From a virus, in IMG/VR virus record IMGVR_UViG_3300045936_000120, positions 1 to 34,160 of that record: a stretch of DNA of 34,160 nucleotides; one strand, given 5' to 3'. Position numbers and translations under genes: made by a program. The notes under the pieces were generated by a model that had not been told where the DNA came from, ran no database searches, and worked only from the letters and a program-made list of their open reading frames with translations. Each line of letters opens with the position of its first letter. Position 1 is the first letter of the stretch. Below are positions 12,398 through 19,666 of the stretch, piece after piece.

Positions 12398-12625
12398 ATG
12401 CGATACGAAATCGACTGGACGCTGTTTAATCGGCGCAGGGTTGCGAACGTTGCATACGATGACTCACTTGGGATTGCGGGTTTCCGCGTGAAGCTCGAAT
12501 GCGGCCACGAATGCTGGTGCCTCACTGAGCCGCCGTTAGGGCTGTTTTGCGCCGATTGTGTCGGGCGGGCATTGATCGAGATTCGCAGCGTGCAGAAAGA
12601 ACCGATTCGTGCTGGCCATCGATAG
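12398..12625 (+). CDS. Small CGH/CxxC putative zinc protein
   Basis: A 75-residue protein. VKLECGHECWCL and FCADCVGRALIEIRSVQKE match the protein at 24682-24897 (VEMSCGHTIWLA ... RCGACLNALVIQIRELQAE), and even the N-termini align (IDWTLFNRRRV with LDESLMLPRRV). Ligands are probably C, H, C, C. The last codons overlap the GTG start of terminase by 17 bases, so the two are translationally linked. Function unknown. Confidence 0.65.
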   Translation: MRYEIDWTLFNRRRVANVAYDDSLGIAGFRVKLECGHECWCLTEPPLGLFCADCVGRALIEIRSVQKEPIRAGHR

Positions 12626-13886
12626 CCGCCTGACAGCCGCCGACGTCCGCGCCGCGGCGCTCGAGCTTTCCGAAGCCGACGCGCAGGCGCTACTCTACGA
12701 CTGGCGCATGTGGGCGCGTCCGTCGCAGGTGATGCCCGAGGGCGACTGGCGCACGTGGCTTGTGATCGCCGGTCGCGGATTCGGAAAAACCAAAACTGGC
12801 GTCGAAGCGATTCGCGAAGTGGCGCAAGATCCGAATGCGATCATCGCGATTGTCGGGCCGACCGCCGCCGACTGCCGCGATGTGATCGTCGAGGGCAAAT
12901 CCGGGCTCCTCGCCGCGTATCCGCCCGATGAGCGGCCGGACTATAAGCGATCCATGCGCCATGTGAAGTTCCGGAACGGGGCGCAGGCCTTCACGTATTC
13001 CGCCGAAGAGCCGGAACGGTTGCGCGGGCCTCAGCATTCGTTCGCCTACTGCGATGAAATCGCCGTGTGGCCAGAGCCCGAGCTGGTCTGGGACAATCTC
13101 AAATTCGGCCTGCGCGTGGGCGAGAGGCCGCGGATTGTCGCGACCACGACGCCGCGGCCGTCGAAATTCCTGCGGGCGCTGATCGCCGATCCCGGCACCG
13201 TGCTGACGCGCGGGTCCAGTTTCGAGAATGCCGCGAATCTGCCGGAAAGCCAGATCGAAGAATGGAAGCGCGTCTACGGCGGAACGCGCATCGGCCGGCA
13301 GGAGCTTGAAGGCGAATTGCTCGAGGAAGCCGAAGGCGCGCTGTGGTCGCGGGCCCGGATCGAGGAATTGCGCGTCGCGAAAGCTCCGGAACTCGTGCGT
13401 ATCGTGGTACCGATCGATCCGTCGGTCAGCTCAGGCCCGGACGCGGACGAATGCGGGATAGTCGCGTGCGGCCTGGGCGTCGACGGGCACGGCTATGTGC
13501 TTTGCGATCGCTCGGGGCGCATGTCGCCCGACGACTGGATCTCGCGCGCGGTCGCGACGTATGACCAGCTCGAGGCAGACCGGATCATCGGCGAGGCGAA
13601 CAACGGCGGGGATCTGATCGAATCGCTTCTGCGCACGCAGCGGCGCAATATCTCGTACGAGCGCGTGCACGCGGCGCGCGGGAAGTTGACGCGCGCCGAG
13701 CCGGTCGCGGCGCTCTACGAGCAGGGCAAAGTGCATCACGTCGGCGGGCATCCGGCGCTCGAAGACGAAATGACGAATTACGTCGCGGGGATGTCGCAGT
13801 CCCCGAATCGCATGGATGCCTTGGTTTGGGGCTTGAGCTATCTGATGCTGAAGCCGAAGCTCACGGGCAAGGTGTTTAGTTTGTAG
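12609..13886 (+). CDS. terL: Terminase large subunit
   Basis: A 425-residue DNA-packaging motor. The ATPase half has Walker A AGRGFGKT (residues 54-61), Walker B FAYCDE (145-150) and the coupling motif ATTTPRP (about 178-184). The nuclease half has VPIDPSVSSGPDADECGI (catalytic Asp near residue 270), an acidic GEANNGGD strand (about 330) and SPNRMDALVWGLSYL near the C-terminus. It would cut concatemeric DNA and drive it into proheads with an as yet unidentified small subunit. The start is GTG 12609, overlapping the preceding gene; the next ATG is at residue 34, too late for this family. A long array follows the stop. Confidence 0.95.
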   Translation: MLAIDSRLTAADVRAAALELSEADAQALLYDWRMWARPSQVMPEGDWRTWLVIAGRGFGKTKTGVEAIREVAQDPNAIIAIVGPTAADCRDVIVEGKSGLLAAYPPDERPDYKRSMRHVKFRNGAQAFTYSAEEPERLRGPQHSFAYCDEIAVWPEPELVWDNLKFGLRVGERPRIVATTTPRPSKFLRALIADPGTVLTRGSSFENAANLPESQIEEWKRVYGGTRIGRQELEGELLEEAEGALWSRARIEELRVAKAPELVRIVVPIDPSVSSGPDADECGIVACGLGVDGHGYVLCDRSGRMSPDDWISRAVATYDQLEADRIIGEANNGGDLIESLLRTQRRNISYERVHAARGKLTRAEPVAALYEQGKVHHVGGHPALEDEMTNYVAGMSQSPNRMDALVWGLSYLMLKPKLTGKVFSL

Positions 13887-13887
13887 C

Positions 13888-14116
13888 GGTCAGCAGTCAG
13901 CAATCAGCTTTCAGCAGTCAGCTTTCAGCAGTCAGCTTTCAGCTATCAGCTTCGCGTGGGACGTATTGTGAGCGATCCGATTGCTAACCGCAAACCGCAA
14001 GCGAATGCGTTCCGCGTCGGGTCCGCCTCAATGCCGTGCAGACGCTGGCCCACTGACCGGCGTTTGTACGGGGGGCGGGCTGAAAGCTGACCGCTGATCG
14101 CTGAATGCCGATGGCT
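13888..14116. repeat. Longest forward heptamer arm (F9) and distant reverse arm (R5)
   Basis: Nine consecutive forward units at 13888-13950, then about 128 bases, then reverse units at 14079-14116 (one GCCGATG variant). It follows terminase. Confidence 0.95.
13968..14090 (+). CDS. Possible 40-residue protein in an array loop
   Basis: GTG 13968 opens a frame (SDPIANRKPQANAFRVGSAS ... GGRAES) that stops at the TGA of the reverse arm. It is Arg-rich, with no known motif. Kept only because the loop is longer than usual and in the same situation as 12023-12154. Confidence 0.25.
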   Translation: MSDPIANRKPQANAFRVGSASMPCRRWPTDRRLYGGRAES

Positions 14117-14130
14117 GTATCATTGATCCC

Positions 14131-14334
14131 ATGCCGGCAAGGCTTGAGGAAACGCCGCTCGTTTGCAACGCGTGCAAGCACGAATGGATGGAGCCGCTGA
14201 TTTACAACGTGCCGATTGATGTGTGGGTCGCGCACGTGCGCAGTCTTCGCTGTCCTGGATGTGGCGCAGGACCGGATCATCTGGCGATGCGTGGATGGGG
14301 CGTGCCGGTTCCGGAGCTGAAAGCTGACCGCTGA
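14131..14334 (+). CDS. Small zinc-ribbon protein
   Basis: A 67-residue protein. VCNACKHEW near the start and LRCPGCGAGPDHL near residue 47 form two C-x-x-C knuckles about 33 residues apart, a rubredoxin/zinc-ribbon arrangement. The last residues (ELKADR) and stop come from the reverse heptamers at 14316-14346. It may bind nucleic acid or a partner protein. Confidence 0.65.
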   Translation: MPARLEETPLVCNACKHEWMEPLIYNVPIDVWVAHVRSLRCPGCGAGPDHLAMRGWGVPVPELKADR

Positions 14335-14346
14335 CCGCTGACCGCT
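14316..14346. repeat. Heptamer run, R4
   Basis: Reverse units only; no forward arm precedes them. They end the preceding gene and lead to the TTG at 14350. Confidence 0.95.
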
Positions 14347-14349
14347 CTC

Positions 14350-14535
14350 TTGCCCGACGTCATCGTGATCTTCCTGCTCCCCTACGCCGAGCCGGGCGGC
14401 AAGCGCCGCAAACGCGGCGAATACGCCCGCATCCCGGCGGATCTCGCGCAGCCGCTCATCGCGGGCGGCATCGCGCGCCTGCTGCGCGTCGTCAAGGAAT
14501 CCGACGAGGCGACCGAAGATGAGACGCAGAGTTAG
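14350..14535 (+). CDS. Small protein of the packaging region, unknown function
   Basis: A 61-residue protein with a probable TTG start immediately after an array (no ATG is available). A hydrophobic strand (DVIVIFLLPYAEP), a basic loop (GGKRRKRGEYARIPADLAQP) and a helix (LIAGGIARLLRVV) recall small phage proteins with a beta-strand plus (L/I)-x-x-G-x-AR-L end. No function can be assigned. Confidence 0.55.
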   Translation: MPDVIVIFLLPYAEPGGKRRKRGEYARIPADLAQPLIAGGIARLLRVVKESDEATEDETQS

Positions 14536-14549
14536 CTGACCGCTATTTT

Positions 14550-14906
14550 ATGTCGAATTGCTCCAAATGCGGCGCCGCGTTCGTGGCCGAGCGCTGGAAA
14601 ACCGGACATATGACGACGCACTGCGAGCGCTGCCGAGCGGCGCGGAAAAGCAGGGCGCGTGTCCGCGAGATCCGGTGCGCGGCGTGCGGCAGGAGCTTCC
14701 GCCGGCCTGCGAAATCGGGCCCGGTGCCGCGCATGTGCCCGGATTGCAGGGGCGCCGAGCGGCGGCTTGAGAACCGCTTCCGGCTCGATCAGCGGACGCT
14801 CGCTTCCGAGCCGCGGCATCAGACGAGCCCGCTGTTCAACTTGGAGCAGGAAATGCAGCGCGGCTACTCGGGCCGCGCAAGGTACGGCGCCGACTTATGC
14901 GACTAG
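14550..14906 (+). CDS. Double zinc-ribbon protein
   Basis: A 118-residue protein with CSKCG and HCERC in the first 30 residues and CAACG and CPDC at about residues 43-65: two four-cysteine zinc ribbons in tandem, both with Arg-rich loops. The C-terminal third is a basic then acidic helix (QTSPLFNLEQEMQRGY). Its 3' end overlaps the start of the lipoprotein gene at 14897. Possibly nucleic-acid binding. Confidence 0.7.
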   Translation: MSNCSKCGAAFVAERWKTGHMTTHCERCRAARKSRARVREIRCAACGRSFRRPAKSGPVPRMCPDCRGAERRLENRFRLDQRTLASEPRHQTSPLFNLEQEMQRGYSGRARYGADLCD

Positions 14907-15214
14907 TGATCCTGCTCGTACTTGTGCTGGTTGTGGCGGGATGCCGGCCGTTCCGTCATAAAGCGCATCCGGCGCCCACAACCACGATCGTTGCGGATAT
15001 TACCGAGCAGGTCGTCGCCACAAACGGAACCGCGACCTTGACCTATCCGCCGCTTGCGGGCGCGACAAAGCTCTACGTCAACGGCCTGCGCCTGTACGAA
15101 TCCTCGGATTTCACGGTCGCGGGTAAGGTCGTGACATTGCACGCCGGCTTGCAGAAATCGCCTCAGGCGGTGCTGATTGTGGACTACAAGGCCAACATGG
15201 CCAGAAAGAAGTAG
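14897..15214 (+). CDS. Small lipoprotein with a beta-sandwich-like domain
   Basis: A 105-residue protein. Residues 1-16 (MRLVILLVLVLVVAGC) are a lipoprotein signal peptide with a V-A-G-C lipobox. After a Pro/Thr spacer there is a beta-rich domain (TEQVVATNGTATLTYPPLAG, KLYVNGLRLYESSDFTVAGK, then VLIVDYKANMARKK). A phage lipoprotein could be a spanin-like lysis factor or a superinfection-exclusion protein; the domain after the lipobox is larger than usual for an o-spanin. Overlaps the previous gene by ten bases. Confidence 0.7.
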   Translation: MRLVILLVLVLVVAGCRPFRHKAHPAPTTTIVADITEQVVATNGTATLTYPPLAGATKLYVNGLRLYESSDFTVAGKVVTLHAGLQKSPQAVLIVDYKANMARKK

Positions 15215-15215
15215 C

Positions 15216-15302
15216 AATCAGCGGTCAGCAAGTAGCGGTCAGCGGTCAGCAATCAGCTAAAAGCCACGGACGGGTTTAGCTGAATGCTGAAAGCTGAATG
15301 CT
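15216..15302. repeat. Heptamer array, F6 / R3
   Basis: Forward units 15216-15257 with one AAGTAGC variant, spacer of 21 bases, reverse units 15279-15302. Confidence 0.95.
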
Positions 15303-15326
15303 TTCGCGAAAGGAAACCACAAACCC

Positions 15327-15665
15327 ATGTTGGATCCAGCTCCTATCGAAATGAGCGCCGCCTCATTCGCCAAGCTGTACAACGGCGTCGGCGAAACCCG
15401 GCTCCCGCTCGAAGATCTCTACCCGCTGCTCGAAGACCTGAACGCCGCGCTGCTTGCGAATCTCGGGCATCCGGTCTACAATCCGGCGTCGAACACGGTA
15501 AACGATTTCAAGTGGGCGCACGTGCGCTACGGCAATACGGTGCAGCTCTGCGCGGAGTCGAACGTGACGCACGGTGTGCATTCGGGCGATGTGAAGACTA
15601 TTCCGGCGCCCGAGGGGAAGTTCCAGGGCTATATGATCGAGCTGGTGAATCTGTCGAAGATATAA
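15327..15665 (+). CDS. Unknown phage protein
   Basis: A 112-residue acidic protein with a good ribosome site (GAAAGGAAACC). Its N-terminal half is helical (AASFAKLYNGVGETRLPLED, LYPLLEDLNAALLANLG) and the C-terminal half beta-rich (KWAHVRYGNTVQLCAESNVT ... QGYMIELVNLSKI). It does not resemble a known head, lysis or regulatory family to me. The strong ribosome site suggests notable expression. Confidence 0.6.
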   Translation: MLDPAPIEMSAASFAKLYNGVGETRLPLEDLYPLLEDLNAALLANLGHPVYNPASNTVNDFKWAHVRYGNTVQLCAESNVTHGVHSGDVKTIPAPEGKFQGYMIELVNLSKI

Positions 15666-15671
15666 AAAAGC

Positions 15672-15755
15672 TATCAGCTATCAGCGGTCAGCGATCAGCT
15701 AAAACGTGAAGCTGACTGCCGTAAGCTGAAAGCTGAAAGCTGAATGCTGAAAGCT
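15672..15755. repeat. Heptamer array, F4 / R6
   Basis: Forward units 15672-15699, spacer, reverse units 15711-15755 with one GCCGTAA variant. Confidence 0.95.
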
Positions 15756-15764
15756 CAAAACCGT

Positions 15765-15860
15765 ATGCTCGACAAGCCGCTCATTGATCCCGTCCGCATG
15801 GTCGTGCTGATTCTCGCGGTCGCGTTTGCGCTGTTCGCGATGTGGGTGATGTGGCGTTGA
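15765..15860 (+). CDS. 31-residue single-pass membrane peptide
   Basis: MLDKPLIDPVRMVVLILAVA then FALFAMWVMWR: a short polar N-terminus and one membrane helix of about 19 residues. It lies alone between two arrays, as does the similar-sized peptide at 18156-18254, which argues that both are genuine. Possible holin-like, antiholin-like or host membrane-targeting peptide. Confidence 0.55.
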   Translation: MLDKPLIDPVRMVVLILAVAFALFAMWVMWR

Positions 15861-15864
15861 AAGC

Positions 15865-15899
15865 TGTCAGCGGTCAGCTATCAGCGGTCAGCTTTCGGC
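15865..15899. repeat. Heptamer run, F5
   Basis: Forward units, the last TTTCGGC. Provides the stop codon of the leftward reading frame at 15881-16018. Confidence 0.9.
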
Positions 15900-16018
15900 T
15901 CTGGCGGCTGCTCTTCCAGTTCCTTGTTGCGTTCCTCGAAGGCCTTCAGCAAGTCAGATTTCACGCGCTCCAGTTCCTCAGCAAGCCTGCGTTTGTCTTC
16001 GGGCGTAAGGCTTATGAT
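15881..16018 (-). CDS. Probable 45-residue coiled-coil protein with ATC in place of ATG
   Basis: The frame reads ISLTPEDKRRLAEELERVKS, then DLLKAFEERNKELEEQPPEP, a convincing amphipathic helix, and ends with the array-encoded KADR-stop. No ATG, GTG or TTG is available near the start. The upstream gene ends TAATC, whereas several junctions in this phage use TAATG; a single base change would give the normal overlapping start. Either a rare ATC start, a sequence error, or a gene that has lost its start. Confidence 0.4.
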   Translation of the reverse strand: MISLTPEDKRRLAEELERVKSDLLKAFEERNKELEEQPPEPKADR

Positions 16019-16263
16019 TAACGGCGGACCAGCGGCGGCGGCAGGCGTTCCTCGACGCGCGTGAGACGTTCGCCGTGCTCGCTCAGTTTGGCGTCCATCG
16101 ATTCGAGGCGGCGTTCGATGCGGTTGAGCCAGCCAACGATGTCGTCAATGCGCTTTGAGATTTCGTCGAGGCGTCGGTTTTGAATCCAGCTTGCGCCGAA
16201 GATCGCAAGGATCAGCGGCAAAGTGATCTGGATGACGGGCAGCAGTTCGGGCGGGATGGTCAT
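16018..16263 (-). CDS. Membrane-anchored coiled-coil protein, holin-like topology
   Basis: An 81-residue leftward protein. Residues 6-26 form one membrane helix (LLPVIQITLPLILAIFGASW), and residues 30-75 a heptad-repeat coiled coil (LDEISKRIDDIVGWLNRIER, RLESMDAKLSEHGERLTRVE). It has the same plan as the protein at 2804-3085, and both are leftward genes in an otherwise rightward late region. A holin or spanin-like role is possible but there is no endolysin to support it. Confidence 0.65.
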   Translation of the reverse strand: MTIPPELLPVIQITLPLILAIFGASWIQNRRLDEISKRIDDIVGWLNRIERRLESMDAKLSEHGERLTRVEERLPPPLVRR

Positions 16264-16302
16264 ACCCCATTCAGTGTAGCAATCAGGGTGCCGAATGGCA
16301 GC

Positions 16303-16323
16303 TTTCAGCGGTCAGCGGTCAGG
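16303..16323. repeat. Heptamer run, F3
   Basis: Three forward units, the last ending TCAGG. It covers the stop codon of the leftward gene at 16319-16492. Confidence 0.85.
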
Positions 16324-16492
16324 AAAACTTGAAACCTCCCCATGTGCGGTCTACATCGCCGACCATCATTTTGATACGAGCCAGCAATTCGCGCTTGTGT
16401 TCGCTCGGGCATTCCGTGAAAACGGCGAAGGCGTTACCTCTACTGGTATTCCGCCAAGTCTTTGCAGGAGTGGCGGTTTGACCAGTTTGCAT
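16319..16492 (-). CDS. Small leftward protein upstream of portal, unknown function
   Basis: A 57-residue protein: MQTGQTATPAKTWRNTSRGN, then AFAVFTECPSEHKRELLARI and KMMVGDVDRTWGGFKFS. Composition and codon use are typical of protein, and the frame on the plus strand over the same bases is poorer. No known motif. A promoter within 16500-16560 on the minus strand is not obvious. It is divergent from the portal gene. Confidence 0.5.
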   Translation of the reverse strand: MQTGQTATPAKTWRNTSRGNAFAVFTECPSEHKRELLARIKMMVGDVDRTWGGFKFS

Positions 16493-16564
16493 AAAACTGA
16501 ATTAGCCGTCAAGACCCAAATGTATCAACGTGAAAAGTACCGCCTGTCCTAGTCCTCGCTCGCT

Positions 16565-18082
16565 ATGCCTGTTCTAACCCGCGCTCTTAATCTCTTCCGC
16601 CGCAAGCCCGCACCGCCTGCGCCGATAGCGGCACCGCCTCGGTTGCAGCGTGTTCTGCACGATGCTGATGGCATTCCGTATCTCAATGGACCGGCATTGG
16701 CGGCAGAGCGATCTAAGAACGAAATGATGGCAGAGATTCAGGATTACATTCGAGAGCGCATTGGTGCCATTGCTCCAAGGATGATCGGCGAGATGATAGC
16801 CAGCGCTCAGCCCTCGCCATCGAAAGTTGAGACGCTGGCGACGACGAAAGTCTCAATTGCCACCAAGCAATCGGACTCGCCGCCGAGCCTGAACACGCCG
16901 GGCGGCAACCGGCCGAGCGTCACGGTGCGCTATGTCACGCCCGGCGCACCGACGTGGATGAATCGCGATTACGCCTCGTACGCCCGCAACGCGTACGCGA
17001 TGAACTCGGACGTTTATAGCTGCATTAGCTTGATCGCGAGCGCCGCGAAGCAGATCAAGATCGACGACACCGGCAAGGGCAGGGCGTCGGCGGAGCTGCT
17101 CAAGAAGGCCGGCGGGCCCACGTTCATCGAATACTGGATCTCGTATCTGCTGATCTCGGGCAACGCCTATATCGAAATCGGACGCAACGGCTCCGGCCAG
17201 CCGGTGTCGGTCTATTTGCTCTCGCCCGACAGGGTGACGGCGCAAACGAACATAAACACGCCAGGCGCTTCCGATACGTACCGGCCTGAAGTCAGGATGT
17301 GGAAGGTGTTGGATGCGAAAGGCATTCCGCGCTTCCTCGCGCCGAGCGAGATCATTCATTCCAGGCTCTTTAACCCGCTCGATCCGATCTGCGGCATGTC
17401 GCCGATCGAAGCGGCGCTCCTCGATATCGACGCCCAGAACGAATCCGCGGCGCTCATGAAGCGCACGATGCAATCGGGCTTCACGCCCGGATGGATCGAG
17501 GCGGGCGAAGAATCCGACTGGAGCGATACACAGATCGCGCAACTGAAAGAGCGGCTGCGGCGGTCGCGCGAGGGCGGGGAAGCGCTGTTCCTGCAGCAGG
17601 CGAAATGGCACGAGATCGGAGTGAAGCCGGTCGACGCCGAGATCGCGACGCAGCAGACGATGAGTAAGCGCGACATCGCCAGCGTGTTTCACGTCGATCC
17701 GGCGCTGATCGGGGATGTGTCGACCCGGACGTACGCCACGTATCAGGAATCGCGCCGGGCGCTCTACATGGAGGCCGTCAATCCGCTCGTCAAGATGTTC
17801 TCCCACGATTGGAACGCCGCCATTGCCGAGCCGCCGCCGGGCGCGCTCGCGCGGCCCGGGTATAACGGCTCGCCATTGACGGCCGATAAGGATTCCTTCG
17901 ACGCGATCACAGCCGCGCGAGCCGAGGCGACCGACCGCGTGCACAAGCTCTGGACGAGCGGATTGATCACGCAAAACGAGGCCAGACGGGATTTGGAGTA
18001 CGATCCGGTTTCGGGCGGCGACGTGTTCTACGCGCCGGCGAATTTCCTGCCGTTGCAGGGTTCCGAAGCGGAACCGCTATGA
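16565..18082 (+). CDS. Portal protein, HK97 type
   Basis: A 505-residue protein. The core from about residue 135 (YARNAYAMNSDVYSCISLIA) through ISGNAYIEIGRNGSGQPVSV, APSEIIHSRLFNP, ESAALMKRTMQSGFTPG, DIASVFHVDPALIGDVSTRT and TYQESRRALYMEAVNPL follows the phage_portal (HK97 gp3-like) family. It forms the dodecameric ring through which DNA is packaged and to which the connectors attach. The first 130 residues (FRRKPAPPAPIAAPP ... TKVSIATKQSDSPP) are an unusually long, Pro-rich N-terminal extension. Start ATG 16565 is preceded by CGCTCGCT without a clear ribosome site. Confidence 0.95.
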   Translation: MPVLTRALNLFRRKPAPPAPIAAPPRLQRVLHDADGIPYLNGPALAAERSKNEMMAEIQDYIRERIGAIAPRMIGEMIASAQPSPSKVETLATTKVSIATKQSDSPPSLNTPGGNRPSVTVRYVTPGAPTWMNRDYASYARNAYAMNSDVYSCISLIASAAKQIKIDDTGKGRASAELLKKAGGPTFIEYWISYLLISGNAYIEIGRNGSGQPVSVYLLSPDRVTAQTNINTPGASDTYRPEVRMWKVLDAKGIPRFLAPSEIIHSRLFNPLDPICGMSPIEAALLDIDAQNESAALMKRTMQSGFTPGWIEAGEESDWSDTQIAQLKERLRRSREGGEALFLQQAKWHEIGVKPVDAEIATQQTMSKRDIASVFHVDPALIGDVSTRTYATYQESRRALYMEAVNPLVKMFSHDWNAAIAEPPPGALARPGYNGSPLTADKDSFDAITAARAEATDRVHKLWTSGLITQNEARRDLEYDPVSGGDVFYAPANFLPLQGSEAEPL

Positions 18083-18085
18083 AGC

Positions 18086-18154
18086 TGTCAGCTATCAGCG
18101 GTCAGCTAAACCGCACGTCGAAAGCTGAAAGCTGACTGCTGACTGCTGAAAGCT
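18086..18154. repeat. Heptamer array, F3 / R4
   Basis: Forward units 18086-18106, spacer TAAACCGCACGTCGAAA, reverse units 18124-18154, directly before the ATG at 18156. Confidence 0.95.
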
Positions 18155-18155
18155 T

Positions 18156-18254
18156 ATGACTAGTAGCACGCGCATGTTCTGGCTTTACATCGCGACGCTC
18201 GGCGCGATTCTTGCAGCGGCGGTCATTGCGCGGCATTGCGGGATGTATCGATGA
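18156..18254 (+). CDS. 32-residue single-pass membrane peptide
   Basis: MTSSTRMFWLYIATLGAILA then AAVIARHCGMYR: polar N-terminus, one membrane helix, short basic tail. It starts two bases after the array. Same size and plan as the peptide at 15765-15860, so the two may share a role. Confidence 0.55.
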   Translation: MTSSTRMFWLYIATLGAILAAAVIARHCGMYR

Positions 18255-18259
18255 AAAGC

Positions 18260-18343
18260 TGTCAGCGGTCAGCTATCAGCGGTCAGCAATCGGCGATCAG
18301 CCAAACGCAAAAGCTGAGCGCTGAATGCTGACCGCTGAAAGCT
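18260..18343. repeat. Heptamer array, F6 / R4
   Basis: Forward units 18260-18301 with one AATCGGC variant, spacer CCAAACGCAAAA, reverse units 18313-18343. Confidence 0.95.
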
Positions 18344-18347
18344 AAAT

Positions 18348-18686
18348 ATGGCAACCGGAATGCTGTACAAATCCGATATGCCAGTAGTTGAGAATCTCCG
18401 CCTGTTCACCCGCGTCCGCATCAGCGGCCCGCCCGGCGTCTGCGTCGGCAGGATCGAGGATATCCGCGGCATCAACGAATTGCCGCCCGCGCCGGGCTTC
18501 GCGGAAATGAAGATCGTGAACGCGATCATGCGCGACAAAGGCGTGACGCGCCTGGCGCTCGTGAGCTACTTCATGACCGAGCACCAGGAAGTGGCGTTTA
18601 CGGCGGTCGAGATCGCGGGCGAGTGGTTCGATCTGAACGGGCAGGCGTTGACGCTCGAGGTGATCGGGCAGGCGAGGGTGAATTGA
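18348..18686 (+). CDS. Unknown head-region protein
   Basis: A 112-residue protein with a beta-barrel-like pattern (LRLFTRVRISGPPGVCVGRI, then VTRLALVSYFMTEHQEVAFT, then LNGQALTLEVIGQARVN). Lies between portal and the Mu F-like gene and overlaps the latter (TGATG), so it is likely made with the head proteins. No family recognised. Confidence 0.6.
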   Translation: MATGMLYKSDMPVVENLRLFTRVRISGPPGVCVGRIEDIRGINELPPAPGFAEMKIVNAIMRDKGVTRLALVSYFMTEHQEVAFTAVEIAGEWFDLNGQALTLEVIGQARVN

Positions 18687-19564
18687 TGGCTAGCTATCAG
18701 CAATCAGCGATCAGCGATCAGCCAAACGCAGAGCTGAAAGCTGACAAGCTGAAAGCTGATCGCTTCGCTACCCAATTCGCGCGCTTCCTCGAGCGCGAAG
18801 AGTCGCGATGGGTCCGGCCGGCCGCCGTCGTCCTCGCGCGGGAAGGGGCGAGGGCGGCTGAGGCGTACCAGCAGGGCGGCGAGGGCGCGGCGCTTAATTC
18901 CGTCGATGAACGGGAGTGGGAACGCTACCTCGAGCGTGTCTGGCTCTCTGTCGTGCCGCGGGCCGGCGAGTTTACGACGGATCAGATTGGCGGTCAGCAA
19001 TCAGCGATCAGCGGTCAGCTAAACGCAAGGCTGAATGCTGACAAGCTGAAAGCTGATAGCTTCGTCAAAGAGCCGCCCGATCCGTTTCTTCAGGCTGCGA
19101 TCAATTGGCTCAAGTTGAACATGGCCGAGCGGGTGCAGGGCATTACGCAAACCTCGAAAGAGGAAATCGGCAATCAGATCCGCATCGGCGTATCGAAGGG
19201 CGAAGGCATCGCCGACATTGCGGCGCGGATCGTGAAGCACAGGCGGTCGATCACGCCCGAGCGGGCGCAGACGATCGCGAGAACGGAAGTTCACGCGGCG
19301 GCGAACTACGGATCGCTCGTCGCGGCCGAGCTGGTAACGGTTCCGATGGAAAAAATCTGGATCGCGCGTGCGGATGCGCGAGATTCGCATAGGGCGGCGA
19401 GCGGTCAACGGCGGGCGCTCGATAGCTCGTTCATCGTGGGCGGTTACCGGTTGATGCACCCGGGCGATTCGTCGTTCGGGGCGCCGGCGGGGTTGGTTGT
19501 GAATTGCCGCTGCGTGATGTCGTTTGAGGTGAAGCGGAGGGAGCGGCGCAGAAGGGCTGCGTAG
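18686..19564 (+). CDS. Mu F-like minor head protein with two translated heptamer arrays
   Basis: 292 residues, start fixed by TGATG overlap. The C-terminal domain (ITPERAQTIARTEVHAAANY, KIWIARADARDSHRAASGQR, GYRLMHPGDSSFGAPAGLVV, NCRCVM) is the phage head morphogenesis domain of Mu gpF and SPP1 gp7, which enters the prohead with the portal. Two arrays are translated in frame: residues 3-27 (YQQSAISDQ ... LKADKLKADRF) and about 103-126 (QQSAISGQ ... LNADKLKADSF). Each reverse arm has one eight-base unit (GCTGACAA) that shifts phase; without the extra A both would read AGC-TGA. The protein therefore survives two insertions that should truncate it. Confidence 0.9.
   Translation: MASYQQSAISDQPNAELKADKLKADRFATQFARFLEREESRWVRPAAVVLAREGARAAEAYQQGGEGAALNSVDEREWERYLERVWLSVVPRAGEFTTDQIGGQQSAISGQLNARLNADKLKADSFVKEPPDPFLQAAINWLKLNMAERVQGITQTSKEEIGNQIRIGVSKGEGIADIAARIVKHRRSITPERAQTIARTEVHAAANYGSLVAAELVTVPMEKIWIARADARDSHRAASGQRRALDSSFIVGGYRLMHPGDSSFGAPAGLVVNCRCVMSFEVKRRERRRRAA
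18694..18764. repeat. Translated heptamer array, F4 / R4 with +1 unit
   Basis: Forward 18694-18721, spacer CCAAACGCAGA, reverse 18733-18764. The second reverse unit is GCTGACAA. Confidence 0.95.
18992..19061. repeat. Translated heptamer array, F4 / R4 with +1 unit
   Basis: Forward 18992-19019, spacer TAAACGCAAG, reverse 19030-19061. The second reverse unit is again GCTGACAA, followed by the same GCTGAAA. Confidence 0.95.
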
Positions 19565-19565
19565 C

Positions 19566-19648
19566 TATCAGCCTATCAGCTTTCAGCTATCAGCAATCAG
19601 CCGTCTCGGCCCGCAAGGCTGAATGCTGACCGCTGACCGCTGAAAGCT
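19566..19648. repeat. Heptamer array, F5 / R4
   Basis: Forward units 19566-19601 with one extra C, spacer, reverse units 19618-19648; followed by GAGGTAA and the protease start. Confidence 0.95.
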
Positions 19649-19666
19649 TCAATCCGAGGTAAACCC

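Noticed and set aside
16295-16552. Rightward 85-codon frame upstream of portal
   Set aside because: Begins inside heptamers, and the opposite strand holds a better protein-like frame (16319-16492).
16853-17974. Leftward open frame of 373 codons opposite portal
   Set aside because: Shadow of the portal gene, with Arg/His/Asp-rich composition typical of antisense frames in GC-rich DNA.
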